DNA from: an uncultured Veillonellaceae bacterium
GTDB lineage: Bacteria; Bacillota; Negativicutes; Selenomonadales; Selenomonadaceae
NCBI GenBank assembly: GCA_900314825.1
Contig: OMWS01000003.1
Coordinates: forward strand, 23,420-87,419
Direction: 5' to 3'
DNA length: 64,000 bases
Part shown: one piece after another, positions 34,617 to 43,014 of the stretch
How positions within the stretch are numbered: position 1 is the first letter of the stretch
Layout: every line of letters begins with the position of its first letter
Notes under the pieces: model-generated
Databases searched by the model: none
Told to the model about the DNA's origin: nothing
What the model saw: only the letters and a program-made list of their open reading frames with translations
Made by a program: the position numbers and the translations under genes

Positions 34617-35097
34617 AGAAGAGCGCTTGCAGGCGATCGCGGCGCTCCTCAAAGAGCAGCTGCTCTGTGGCACGGAAGCGGCAAAAGCCGTCGCGCAGCT
34701 GCGCGGGACGCTCCAGCAGAATCCTTCGGGCAAAGGCGTTGGCGCGGACGTGCAGGCGCTCGAGGCGGCGCTCCAGAAACTCGGAGCTCTCGATCGGCGC
34801 ACGGACGCATTCCTCGCAGCCGCAGGCGCAAAAACGCTCATCGATGCCGTGAAGGCGCTTCCGCCTTCTCCGCTCGCGGAAGGCGTGAACCGTCTCGCCG
34901 TCCGCGCCGCGCAGCAGCAGCGCGCGCTCCAGGTCGCCGTCGCATCAGCCAAGGAGCTCTTGGAAAAGAGCCGCGGCTTCATCGATTTTCATGTGAACCT
35001 CCTGACGCAGACGGCAGCGAGCGATACCTACACGCCGCCGGGCGGCACGGAAGCAGAATTGCGGCGCGGCCGCCGGATGTTTGATGCAAACGTCTGA
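34588..35097 (+). CDS. Second helical flagellar chaperone-like protein
   Basis: A 169-residue helical protein whose start lies 29 bases inside flgN in another frame. AGGAGG lies eight bases before ATG 34588. It has heptad-rich helices (RLQAIAALLKEQLLCGTEAA, then LNRLAVRAAQQQRALQVAVA-type repeats) and the tail GFIDFHVNLLTQTAASDTYT. The tail resembles the FlgN C-terminal block, so it may be a FlgN-family paralogue with a partner such as FlgK. The first third is Ala/Leu-rich. Function beyond that is not supported. Confidence 0.7.
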   Translation: MPASSNLMPEEERLQAIAALLKEQLLCGTEAAKAVAQLRGTLQQNPSGKGVGADVQALEAALQKLGALDRRTDAFLAAAGAKTLIDAVKALPPSPLAEGVNRLAVRAAQQQRALQVAVASAKELLEKSRGFIDFHVNLLTQTAASDTYTPPGGTEAELRRGRRMFDANV

Positions 35098-35138
35098 ACC
35101 TGGAAGAAAACGATCAAAGATAGAGATAAGGTGATCCT

Positions 35139-36965
35139 ATGCGTTCTACATTTTCCGGACTCAATACGATGGTGCGAGGCATCTTCTCGAACCAGCTGTC
35201 CCTCGATACGACCGGCCACAACATCACGAATGCTTGGACGGAAGGATATTCCCGCCAGGGCGTGAACCTCGCGGCGACGCGCGGCCAGGCCGTCTCGTCG
35301 CTTTACGGCGACGTCATGGTCGGCACGGGCGTCGACTCAACGTCGATCCTGCGCGCGCGTAACGTCTATGCGGACAAGCAATACTGGCAGGAGACGTCGC
35401 AAAAAGAATATTATTCCACGCAGCAGACGAATTACGACAAGGTCGAGGCCATCTTCGACGATTCGAGCAACACCGGCATCAAGAACGCGCTCACCGAGTT
35501 CTACAATGCGTGGACGGATCTCTCGACGAATGCGTCGACGGCCAGCAACCGCGTCGCTGTCATCGAGAAGTCGAACGTGCTCGCCGACCGCGTCAAGACG
35601 ACGGCGCAGCAGCTCCAGTCGCAGATCAACGCGCAGTACGAAGACATGACGGCCAATGTCAAACAGATCAACGACTACACGGCCGAGCTCACGAAACTCA
35701 ACCAGAACATCATGCAGAGCGAGGCGTCGGGCGCGAGCGCGAACGATCTCCGCGATCAGCGCGACCTCATCGTCGACAACCTCTCGAAATACATGAACCT
35801 CAACGTCTACGAGGATGAACACGGCATGTACTCCGTCGTGTCGAACGGCATCACGATGGTCAACGGCGTGAACCGCCTGACGCTCGAGATGTCGGATGCC
35901 ATCAACAACAAGAAATACGGCATCAGCGACTACACGGTCAACATCAAGGAGTCCGGCATCGCCTTCGTGCCGACGAATGGCAGCCTGAAGGCGCAGATGG
36001 ACACGATCGCCGAGGACAAAGGCTACATTGACAAGCTCGCGAACATGTCCGGCTTCCTCCTGACGACGTTCAACACGATGCACCAGCAGGGCGCGGGCAT
36101 CGACGGCACGGACAGCTCGTTCGGCGACAATCCGCCGGCGTCCGGCACGTATGCGGGCCCGTCGTATGGCCTCAATTATTGGGGCGACAACGATACGGTC
36201 TACACATGGGATGCGACAAACGAGACGGTCGTCGCGACATCGCTCTCGGGCATCCAGCGCACGCTCGACTATACGCAGGCGACGAACGCGAATGGTATCA
36301 CGACCTATACGCCACGCGTGACGCTCACGGGCACGCAGACGAAACAAGATACGCTTGACGGCATGAACATCATCAACGCGCTCGCTGTCAATAGCGCCAT
36401 CAAGGAAACGGGGGGCCAGAACCTCATCGCGGCGCGCAAGCTCACCGTCGAGGAGGATGTCTCCAGCTCGGGCGCGAAGCTCGGCACGCGCAGCGTCAAG
36501 GTGAATGGTTCGGGCGATGGCACGAACGCGACGAACATCGCGACGCTCATCAACATGGATCAAGCGAACGTCCATTCGACCTCGGATATTGTCTACAAGG
36601 CGAACACGACCGTAGCAGGTGCGGTTACGACCACAACGCTCATGGACACGAGCAATGCTGCCATCACGACGAACAACATGACGGCGCGCGCGCTCGATGT
36701 CGATTCGCTCAACGCCTACTATTCTGCCGCCGTCTCGAAGCTCGGCAGCGACTCCGAGTCCGTCGACGACAAGTCCGACGCGCAGGATGACCTCATCACG
36801 CAGATCACGAACTGGCGCTCGTCGACGTCGGGCGTCGACTGGAACGAAGAGCTCTCGAACATGATCATGTTCCAGAAAGGCTACACAGCTTGCTCGCGCT
36901 GCCTCACGACGATGGACGAGATGCTCGACCGCCTCATCAACAACACCGGCATGGTCGGCCGCTGA
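35139..36965 (+). CDS. flgK: Flagellar hook-associated protein 1 FlgK
   Basis: A 608-residue hook-filament junction protein. The N-terminus (FSGLNTMVRGIFSNQLSLDT, NITNAWTEGYSRQ) and the C-terminus (IMFQKGYTACSRCLTTMDEM, LDRLINNTG) are the paired coiled-coil arms typical of FlgK and the hook family. The central region (about residues 200-500) is Ser/Thr/Asn-rich and variable, forming the outer domains. It is exported by the flagellar type III apparatus with FlgN as chaperone and sits at the hook tip before FlgL. It is of normal length; flgL follows 39 bases later. Confidence 0.94.
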   Translation: MRSTFSGLNTMVRGIFSNQLSLDTTGHNITNAWTEGYSRQGVNLAATRGQAVSSLYGDVMVGTGVDSTSILRARNVYADKQYWQETSQKEYYSTQQTNYDKVEAIFDDSSNTGIKNALTEFYNAWTDLSTNASTASNRVAVIEKSNVLADRVKTTAQQLQSQINAQYEDMTANVKQINDYTAELTKLNQNIMQSEASGASANDLRDQRDLIVDNLSKYMNLNVYEDEHGMYSVVSNGITMVNGVNRLTLEMSDAINNKKYGISDYTVNIKESGIAFVPTNGSLKAQMDTIAEDKGYIDKLANMSGFLLTTFNTMHQQGAGIDGTDSSFGDNPPASGTYAGPSYGLNYWGDNDTVYTWDATNETVVATSLSGIQRTLDYTQATNANGITTYTPRVTLTGTQTKQDTLDGMNIINALAVNSAIKETGGQNLIAARKLTVEEDVSSSGAKLGTRSVKVNGSGDGTNATNIATLINMDQANVHSTSDIVYKANTTVAGAVTTTTLMDTSNAAITTNNMTARALDVDSLNAYYSAAVSKLGSDSESVDDKSDAQDDLITQITNWRSSTSGVDWNEELSNMIMFQKGYTACSRCLTTMDEMLDRLINNTGMVGR

Positions 36966-37004
36966 TCGCGGTAACATTATGATGTAATCAAGGGAGGAAA
37001 CCAT

Positions 37005-38369
37005 ATGTCCATCCGCGTCAGCAGCAACCAGATGATGTACAACTACAAGAAGCAGCTCAACGAGGCGAACAGCGAGAAGGACAAGCTCTTGGAACAGGGC
37101 GACGGCAACAAGCTGCACCGTCCGTCCGACGACTCCGTCGCCTATACGAAATATCTGCGCTACGATACGTCGAGCCAGGAGAACACGCAGTATCAGGAAA
37201 ACGTCAGCACGGGCGTTTCATGGATGAAAGCGTCGGATTCGGCGCTCGTCTCCATGACGAACATCCAGACGACGTTCAAAGAAAAGACGGTCGCGGCGGC
37301 GAACGACACGAACAACACGAGCGACCGCGCCGCCATCGGCAAGGAAATGATGGCGGAAATCCAGGAACTCGTCTCGCTCGGCAACACGATGCAGGGCGAC
37401 CGCTACCTCTTTGCCGGACAGAAAGACACGACGATGCCGTTCTCCATGTCTGAAATCCCGGTCACCCGCGGGCAGGCCAAGACGCTCGACGACAAGGCCA
37501 GCGCCTACTTCAGCGGCACGGGCGCCGCGACGAGCGCCGGCTCCATCAAGCAGATGCTCACGCTGAAGGGCAGCGACGGCAACACCTATTATCTCAATAC
37601 GAAGGACGGCTACATCTACACGCAGAATTTTGTAGAAAAGGGCTACAAGGACAAAGTCGCCGAGAATGCGAATGCCGTTGTCGATCCAAGCGTGGATTCC
37701 GTTGGCCAGCTCTCCGGCTGGGGCGGCAGCACGCCGACAGAAAAAGTTTCGAATTATTTCAAGAACACAGGCGAGATCATCAATGCGTCGGCAACGTTGT
37801 CCGGCGCGACGAACACGGCGGGCAATACGGAAGGCGTGAACGCATCGAGTCTCACGTTCGAGTTCAAGACGCTGGAACAGAAGATCGTCACGTATCAGGG
37901 CGATGCGAAATACATCTCGATGACGAAGAAAAACGGCACGACAGAGCCGACGTCCGATACGGTCAACGTCAATGGCCAGGACATCTGGGGCACGGACATC
38001 TTCGACAATGCGGACTCCGGCAACACGGCGTCCGGCACGGCCATGCTAAATAGTATGCTGACCGTCCACGCGAAAGTCGTCGGCGAGGACGTCCTTTACC
38101 TCAAGGACGATGCGCAGACGCTCGCGGACGAAGCGCATTCTACGACGGTCAACACGGAGACGAAGCTCGGCGCGCGCCAGCAGCTTTACGATTCCGTCAA
38201 GACGATGCTTGGCAACCAGCAGACGCTCATCCAGGGCGATATCACGGACGTCATGTCCGCCGACGTCGCGCAGCTCGCGACGAAGCTCATGGAGCAGCAG
38301 ACCGTCTACAACATGAGCCTCGCGCTCGGTGCGCGCATCCTGCCGAGCTCGCTTGCCGACTACCTCTGA
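37005..38369 (+). CDS. flgL: Flagellar hook-associated protein 3 FlgL
   Basis: A 454-residue flagellin-like protein. The N-terminal arm has VSSNQMMYNYKKQLNEANSE and ENVSTGVSWMKASDSALVSM; the C-terminal arm has LGARQQLYDSVKTMLGNQQT and a closing VYNMSLALGARILPSSLADYL block. The middle (about 150-380) is longer than in E. coli FlgL (317 residues), as is common in this class. It sits between FlgK and the filament. AGGGAGG precedes the ATG. It is followed by the yviE-like gene. Confidence 0.93.
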   Translation: MSIRVSSNQMMYNYKKQLNEANSEKDKLLEQGDGNKLHRPSDDSVAYTKYLRYDTSSQENTQYQENVSTGVSWMKASDSALVSMTNIQTTFKEKTVAAANDTNNTSDRAAIGKEMMAEIQELVSLGNTMQGDRYLFAGQKDTTMPFSMSEIPVTRGQAKTLDDKASAYFSGTGAATSAGSIKQMLTLKGSDGNTYYLNTKDGYIYTQNFVEKGYKDKVAENANAVVDPSVDSVGQLSGWGGSTPTEKVSNYFKNTGEIINASATLSGATNTAGNTEGVNASSLTFEFKTLEQKIVTYQGDAKYISMTKKNGTTEPTSDTVNVNGQDIWGTDIFDNADSGNTASGTAMLNSMLTVHAKVVGEDVLYLKDDAQTLADEAHSTTVNTETKLGARQQLYDSVKTMLGNQQTLIQGDITDVMSADVAQLATKLMEQQTVYNMSLALGARILPSSLADYL

Positions 38370-38454
38370 TGTTGGATGAAAGCGCGGCTAGTTAAATTTT
38401 TTATGAAACTCTGCAAGGATGGCAGGAATCTGTCGGGGAGAAGGTGAAATATCT

Positions 38455-39039
38455 ATGTTGTACCTGAATATCCGCATGACGCAGCCGATGATCGGCATCC
38501 ACACGCAGCTCGGGCAGCTCGAAGCGCATTCGACGCCCGCGCGCCTTTCGACGGAGAACCGGCAGGCACGCTCGAATGCGGGCGCGACGCAGGTCACAAT
38601 CGACATCGATTCGTATCCGAGCCGCCACAGCTACGGCTATACGAATCATGCCGATTTCGCGAAGCAATACGGGCAGCAGGGATTTTCCGACTTGAAGTCC
38701 ACGACATCCGGCCACACGCAGAAAGCTTGGCAGATCATCGACGGCGCAGCGAAGAAAAATGCGAACATGATGCAGAACCTTGCGAAAGGCGAGATCTCAA
38801 ACTTCATCAGCAAGGGGAAGAACCGCCATATCGTCACGGAACTCATCCCCGATCCCACGATCACCGTCCATCCTGCCGAGCTCAAAGGCACGCCGGATCC
38901 CGGCGACGTCACGGTGAACATCGACACGGATGCGTTCGCGCAGACGCATTTCACGCCAGGACAGGTACAGACGTATATGCAACAGGAAGCGAATGTACGC
39001 CAATGGGTCACGGAAGACCATTATGACACGTACGCCTGA
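38455..39039 (+). CDS. yviE: YviE-like DUF6470 protein
   Basis: A 194-residue protein recognised by position (between flgL and fliW, as in Bacillus) and by its N-terminus LNIRMTQPMIGIHTQLGQLE, the DUF6470 hallmark. A DIDSYPSRHSYGYTNHADFA stretch follows, then a short helical middle and a C-terminal VTVNIDTDAFAQTHFTPGQV strand pair. The start at 38455 (ATG TTG) follows GAAGGTG; 12 in-frame codons upstream are left out. Its function is unknown; it is conserved with the hook-associated genes but not essential in all species. Confidence 0.82.
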   Translation: MLYLNIRMTQPMIGIHTQLGQLEAHSTPARLSTENRQARSNAGATQVTIDIDSYPSRHSYGYTNHADFAKQYGQQGFSDLKSTTSGHTQKAWQIIDGAAKKNANMMQNLAKGEISNFISKGKNRHIVTELIPDPTITVHPAELKGTPDPGDVTVNIDTDAFAQTHFTPGQVQTYMQQEANVRQWVTEDHYDTYA

Positions 39040-39078
39040 CGCAAGCGCGACGGGCGCACACAAAATGGAGGCATTTTG

Positions 39079-39531
39079 ATGAAAAAAGTCGATACCGTGC
39101 GGTTTGGCGCCATCGAAGTCGAGGAAGACAAAATCGTGCATTTTGCGCAGGGCATTCCTGCGTTTGAGGACGAACACGAATTCGTCATCATTCCTTACGA
39201 CGAGAAAAGCCCTTACGTATTCCTGCAGAGCCTTCAGACGCCGGATCTCGCGTTTCTCATGACGATCCCGTACATCTTTTTCAAAGACTACGAATTCGAG
39301 ATTGACGACGCGACAGAGAAAGCGCTCGCCCTTGCGAGCCCGGACGACGTGCTCGTCTACGTGCTCCTGACGATCCCGCAAGGCGATGTCGCAGGCATGA
39401 CGGCGAACCTCATGGCGCCTGTCGTCATCAACCAGCGGACCATGGCGGCGAAGCAGCTCGTGCTCGAAAAGAGCCATTACACGACGAAGCATCGCCTGTT
39501 TGAGGAAGCCGCTGGAAAGGGGGCGCGCTGA
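39079..39531 (+). CDS. fliW: Flagellar assembly factor FliW
   Basis: A 150-residue beta-barrel protein of usual length. The FliW core is visible as VRFGAIEVEEDKIVHFAQGI near the N-terminus, then AFLMTIPYIFFKDYEFEI and LMAPVVINQRTMAAKQLVL. It binds CsrA and flagellin, relieving CsrA repression of flagellin mRNA while flagellin is exported. The start at 39079 is preferred to the TTG three bases before it because GGAGG lies nine to ten bases upstream. It overlaps csrA by one base (TGATG), so regulator and antagonist are coupled. Confidence 0.93.
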   Translation: MKKVDTVRFGAIEVEEDKIVHFAQGIPAFEDEHEFVIIPYDEKSPYVFLQSLQTPDLAFLMTIPYIFFKDYEFEIDDATEKALALASPDDVLVYVLLTIPQGDVAGMTANLMAPVVINQRTMAAKQLVLEKSHYTTKHRLFEEAAGKGAR

Positions 39532-39755
39532 TGCTCGTCCTTACGCGAAAACCGAAACAGCAGATCATGATCGGCGACGATATCGTCATCAACATCGTCG
39601 AGGTGCAGGGCGACAACGTCCGCATCGCCATTGACGCGCCGCGCGCCATCAAGATTTACCGCGGCGAAATCTACCGCGCTATCCAAGAAGAAAACAAGCA
39701 GGCCGCGCAGCCCGTGCCGAAGGATCTCGACCTCAGCGGCGCCCTGCCGAAGTGA
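39531..39755 (+). CDS. csrA: Carbon storage regulator CsrA
   Basis: A 74-residue RNA-binding protein. The full core is present, from MLVLTRKPKQQIMIGDDIVI to APRAIKIYRGEIYRAIQEEN, including the arginines and RGEIY that contact GGA loops in mRNA leaders. The C-terminal tail (about residues 60-74) is longer than in E. coli. It represses translation of target mRNAs, classically flagellin, and is controlled by FliW encoded just upstream. The start overlaps the fliW stop, with AAGGGGGCG before it. Confidence 0.96.
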   Translation: MLVLTRKPKQQIMIGDDIVINIVEVQGDNVRIAIDAPRAIKIYRGEIYRAIQEENKQAAQPVPKDLDLSGALPK

Positions 39756-39805
39756 CAGCCAGGCATTTAATGGACTGAGAGAATTTATCTACGGAGGGAT
39801 ACGAA

Positions 39806-40300
39806 ATGATTGGACAGATTCAAGATCTTGTCTCGGCGGCCGTCGTCATCGGCGCGACCGAAGCATCCGCGAGCGTCGGAGACGCGACACAGGGCGGCGT
39901 AGGAGCCGCGCAAGCTGGAAGCCAGCAGCAGCCAAAGCAGCAGGGTGCGAGCACGCAGGAGACGCCTGCCGCATCCGTCGACATCCTGAACCAAGTGAAG
40001 AACGCGGCGAATGAGACGGACAAGGCGCAAAACCAGCTGGACAAGAACCAGAAGGACGATGAGGACAAGAAGCTCGATGAGAAGTCCGTGAGCTACATCA
40101 CGAAAGAACTTAACGAGCTCATGAGCCGCATCAACTGCGACCTCGAATTCAAGTATCACAAGGAAGTCAACACGATGTCCGTCAAGATGCTGGACAAGAA
40201 GACGGGCGACGTGCTGAAGGAAGTGCCGCCCGAAGATCTCATCAAGCACATGATCAAGGCGAAGGACTGGCTCGGCGCCTTCCTCGACAAGACCATCTGA
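39806..40300 (+). CDS. flaG: FlaG-family flagellar protein
   Basis: A 164-residue protein. The first 60 residues are Gln/Ala-rich and low-complexity. The FlaG domain is the C-terminal half: LNELMSRINCDLEFKYHKEV (about residues 105-124), MSVKMLDKKTGDVLKEVPPE, then DLIKHMIKAKDWLGAFLD. The domain is found next to fliD in many Firmicutes and affects filament length. The first half is longer and lower in complexity than usual. GGAGGG precedes the ATG, and fliD follows after 23 bases. Confidence 0.87.
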   Translation: MIGQIQDLVSAAVVIGATEASASVGDATQGGVGAAQAGSQQQPKQQGASTQETPAASVDILNQVKNAANETDKAQNQLDKNQKDDEDKKLDEKSVSYITKELNELMSRINCDLEFKYHKEVNTMSVKMLDKKTGDVLKEVPPEDLIKHMIKAKDWLGAFLDKTI

Positions 40301-40323
40301 CCTGACCAAAGGAGGAATTTCTC

Positions 40324-42018
40324 ATGTCCACCACCGGCATTTACGGCCTCTCGGGCTCCGGCATCGACGTTGACTCCATGGTCAAAGTCGGCATGCTGTC
40401 GAAGCAGAACCAGTACGACAAGATGTACAAGGAAGAGGTCAAGAACGAATGGAAGAAAGAGGCCTATTCCGACCTCTACAGCAGCCTCAACACGTTCAAC
40501 CAGTCGACGCTCTCGAACTACAAAATGAGCGCGACCACGAGCCCGATGCTCGCGAAGAGCGCGAGCGAAGGCATCGTGACGGCGACGGCGAACGCCGATG
40601 CGGCCCAGATGTCCCATACGGTGAAAGTCACGTCGCTCTCGACGAACGCCTATCTCCAGACGAATGACACGGGCATCACGCGCAAGAGCACGAACGAGTC
40701 GAGCATCAACCTCAAAGACCTCTTGTATGATGCAGACGAGCTGAAAGAGCAAGAGGAAAAATACAATGCGATGTCGGCGGACGAGTCGCAGAAAGCGGCG
40801 ATCTCGTTCACGATCAGCGACGGCAAGAGCGATGACGGCAACACGGTCACGAAGACGATCTCGATCTCGTACGACGAGCTCTTCGGCAGCAGCCAGACGC
40901 TCAACGACCTCGCGACGAAGATCAAGAATTCCGGCGTGAACATCCAAGCGTCGTACGACAGCGTGAACGACAGCTTCTCGCTGTACCAGAAGACGGGCGG
41001 CTCGGCGAACCAGATCAACCTCTCGGTGGGGACGAGCGGGACGACGGAGACAAACGTGCGGTCGCGGCAGCTGCTCAACAGCCTGAACCTCGCCTCCGTC
41101 ACGACGGATCAGACGACGGGCGAGCAGTCGCTGACGGATCTCGCGCAGTTCAACACCACGTACCTGACGCCCGAGACCATCGGCGCGTCCGGCACGGACG
41201 GCGAGGCCGTCATCGACGGCAAGAAATACACGACGACGAGCTCGAAGCTCACGGTCGGCAATGTCTCGTACACGCTCGGCGGCGTCGGCTCGACGACGGT
41301 CTCCGTCTCGCAGGACACGGACAAGCTCGTCGAGAACGTCAAGCAGTTCGTCACGGACTACAACAAGATCATCGACGCGCTGAACACGAAGTATTACGAG
41401 AAGCAGTACAGCGATTACGGCGTCCTGACGAAGTCGCAGGAAAACCAGATGACGGAAGAGCAGGTCAAGAAGTGGAACGAGAAGGCGAAATCCGGCCTCC
41501 TCTACCATGACCAGCAGCTCGGCAAGATCATCAGCTCCATGCGCGAGGCGCTCTACACGCCGGTCGAGGGCACGGACAGCAGCTACAACACGATGATGTC
41601 GCTCGGCATCAGCTCTTCGACGGATCAGGGCCACATCAAGCTCGACGAGGACAAGCTCAAGAAAGCGCTCGCCGCCGATCCGAACGCCGTGCGCAACGTC
41701 TTCGCCGCAAGCGGCGACACGACGAAGACCGTCGACGGCGTCACGACCACGACGACGGACTACAACAAGGAAGGCGTCATGAACCGCATCAGCGATGCGC
41801 TGTTTTCGAACCTCAAGACGCTGAAGAGCTACGCCGGCGACTCGTCCGAGACGAGCGACGGCTCGACGCTCGGTACGCTCATCGAGCAGCTGAAGACGAA
41901 GATGAGCGACTTCAAGACGCAGATGGACGCGTTCGAGTCCACGCTCTACGACAAATACGACGCGATGGAGACGGCCATCCAGCAGCTCTCCGTCCAGATG
42001 GGCTACATCACGGGCTGA
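40324..42018 (+). CDS. fliD: Flagellar filament cap protein FliD
   Basis: A 564-residue capping protein. The N-terminus has GLSGSGIDVDSMVKVGMLSK and KNEWKKEAYSDLYSSLNTFN, the FliD N-domain. The C-terminus has the repeat block YDKYDAMETAIQQLSVQMGY and MKSYAGD-type helices. The middle includes VSQDTDKLVENVKQFVTDYN, the FliD-C start. It is exported and sits at the filament tip to fold flagellin in place. AAGGAGG precedes the ATG. fliS follows after 69 bases. The length is within the family range. Confidence 0.93.
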   Translation: MSTTGIYGLSGSGIDVDSMVKVGMLSKQNQYDKMYKEEVKNEWKKEAYSDLYSSLNTFNQSTLSNYKMSATTSPMLAKSASEGIVTATANADAAQMSHTVKVTSLSTNAYLQTNDTGITRKSTNESSINLKDLLYDADELKEQEEKYNAMSADESQKAAISFTISDGKSDDGNTVTKTISISYDELFGSSQTLNDLATKIKNSGVNIQASYDSVNDSFSLYQKTGGSANQINLSVGTSGTTETNVRSRQLLNSLNLASVTTDQTTGEQSLTDLAQFNTTYLTPETIGASGTDGEAVIDGKKYTTTSSKLTVGNVSYTLGGVGSTTVSVSQDTDKLVENVKQFVTDYNKIIDALNTKYYEKQYSDYGVLTKSQENQMTEEQVKKWNEKAKSGLLYHDQQLGKIISSMREALYTPVEGTDSSYNTMMSLGISSSTDQGHIKLDEDKLKKALAADPNAVRNVFAASGDTTKTVDGVTTTTTDYNKEGVMNRISDALFSNLKTLKSYAGDSSETSDGSTLGTLIEQLKTKMSDFKTQMDAFESTLYDKYDAMETAIQQLSVQMGYITG

Positions 42019-42087
42019 TGCGTTCCATCAGCCGGCGTGCAGGGAGCGGCAGATACGCAGGATGCGGACAAGCAAGGAGGAACCTAC

Positions 42088-42501
42088 ATGGTAAACAACG
42101 CGGCAGAGGCCTACAAGCGCCAGCAGATCATGACAGCGACGCCGGAGGCGCTCACGCTCATGCTCTACAACGGCTGCCTGAAATTCATCGACGAGGGCAT
42201 CCAGGGTGTGAAGGACAAGAAATGGGAAGCGGCGAACACGTCGCTCCAGAAAGCGCAGAACATCATCTCCGAGTTCCGCATCACGCTCGACATGGACTAC
42301 GACATCTCGAAGCAGCTCATGCCGCTCTACAACTACACGTACGACCGCCTCGTCGAGGGCAACATCAAGAGCGATGTCGCCATGCTCGAAGAGGCGAAGG
42401 GCATCATCAAGGAACTGCGCGACGCCTGGGCGCAGGCCATGAAGAAAGCGCGCACGGAAAAAGGCACGCAGGGCGTGCAGGGAGGCAGCTATGTCGGCTG
42501 A
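42088..42501 (+). CDS. fliS: Flagellin chaperone FliS
   Basis: A 137-residue helical protein of usual FliS length. The conserved first helix region is YKRQQIMTATPEALTLMLYN with the family LxLxLYNG signature (residues about 9-30), and DYDISKQLMPLYNYTYDRLV (around 70-90) is the second hallmark. It binds the flagellin C-terminus in the cytoplasm to keep it unfolded for export. The start at 42088 follows CAAGGAGGAA; an in-frame ATG 17 codons earlier has no such site. It overlaps the next gene by 11 bases. Confidence 0.93.
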   Translation: MVNNAAEAYKRQQIMTATPEALTLMLYNGCLKFIDEGIQGVKDKKWEAANTSLQKAQNIISEFRITLDMDYDISKQLMPLYNYTYDRLVEGNIKSDVAMLEEAKGIIKELRDAWAQAMKKARTEKGTQGVQGGSYVG

Positions 42502-42859
42502 GGAAGCTGCGGCGCCGGCAGGCGACCTCGCGGCAGCAAAGCGCGATTTCGAGCTTTACGGCACGCTGGCGCACGAGCTCTTGAAATTCATCGGGCAGGA
42601 AGACATCGATGAATTCCTCTCGCTCACGGAGCAGCGGCAGAAGCTCGTCGACCGCATGAAAGCGAATCCGGCCGTCGAAGACTATCGGAAGACGCCGGAA
42701 TGCCAAGCGCTCATCAATGAGATCCGTCCCATCGATATGCAGCTCATCTACAAGGCGCGGTCGTGGCTCAACAAGAGCCGCCGCCAGAACGCCGCCGTCC
42801 ATGCGTATGACCTCCGGGCGATTGACCCGGTCGGCAACATTTTCAACCGGAAATATTGA
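42491..42859 (+). CDS. FliT-like flagellar chaperone
   Basis: A 122-residue helical protein in the position of FliT. Its helices (DLAAAKRDFELYGTLAHELL at about 12-31, then EFLSLTEQRQKLVDRMKANP at about 41-60) fit a four-helix chaperone, but there is no strong motif, so the FliT label rests mainly on position after fliS and its size. Its start lies inside the fliS 3' end (11-base overlap), with GGGAGG before the ATG. It ends the flagellar cluster just before a strong terminator. Confidence 0.7.
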   Translation: MSAEEAAAPAGDLAAAKRDFELYGTLAHELLKFIGQEDIDEFLSLTEQRQKLVDRMKANPAVEDYRKTPECQALINEIRPIDMQLIYKARSWLNKSRRQNAAVHAYDLRAIDPVGNIFNRKY

Positions 42860-42904
42860 TTTCGGAGCACAAGTCTGCAGATTGTGTCATCCGAGAATGG
42901 GAAG

Positions 42905-42937
42905 GCGCTTGCCGCAGCATCGTGGCAAGCGCTTTTT
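42905..42937 (+). terminator. Intrinsic terminator of the flagellar cluster
   Basis: A nine-bp perfect stem, GCGCTTGCC/GGCAAGCGC, with a ten-base loop and T5 tail. Confidence 0.88.
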
Positions 42938-43014
42938 CTGTGCGCGCGTTTGTCGCTTTTTTGTGGAAGCGCTGATATAATAGAGTGAAACAACGTGTGT
43001 GAGGGGGAACTTGC

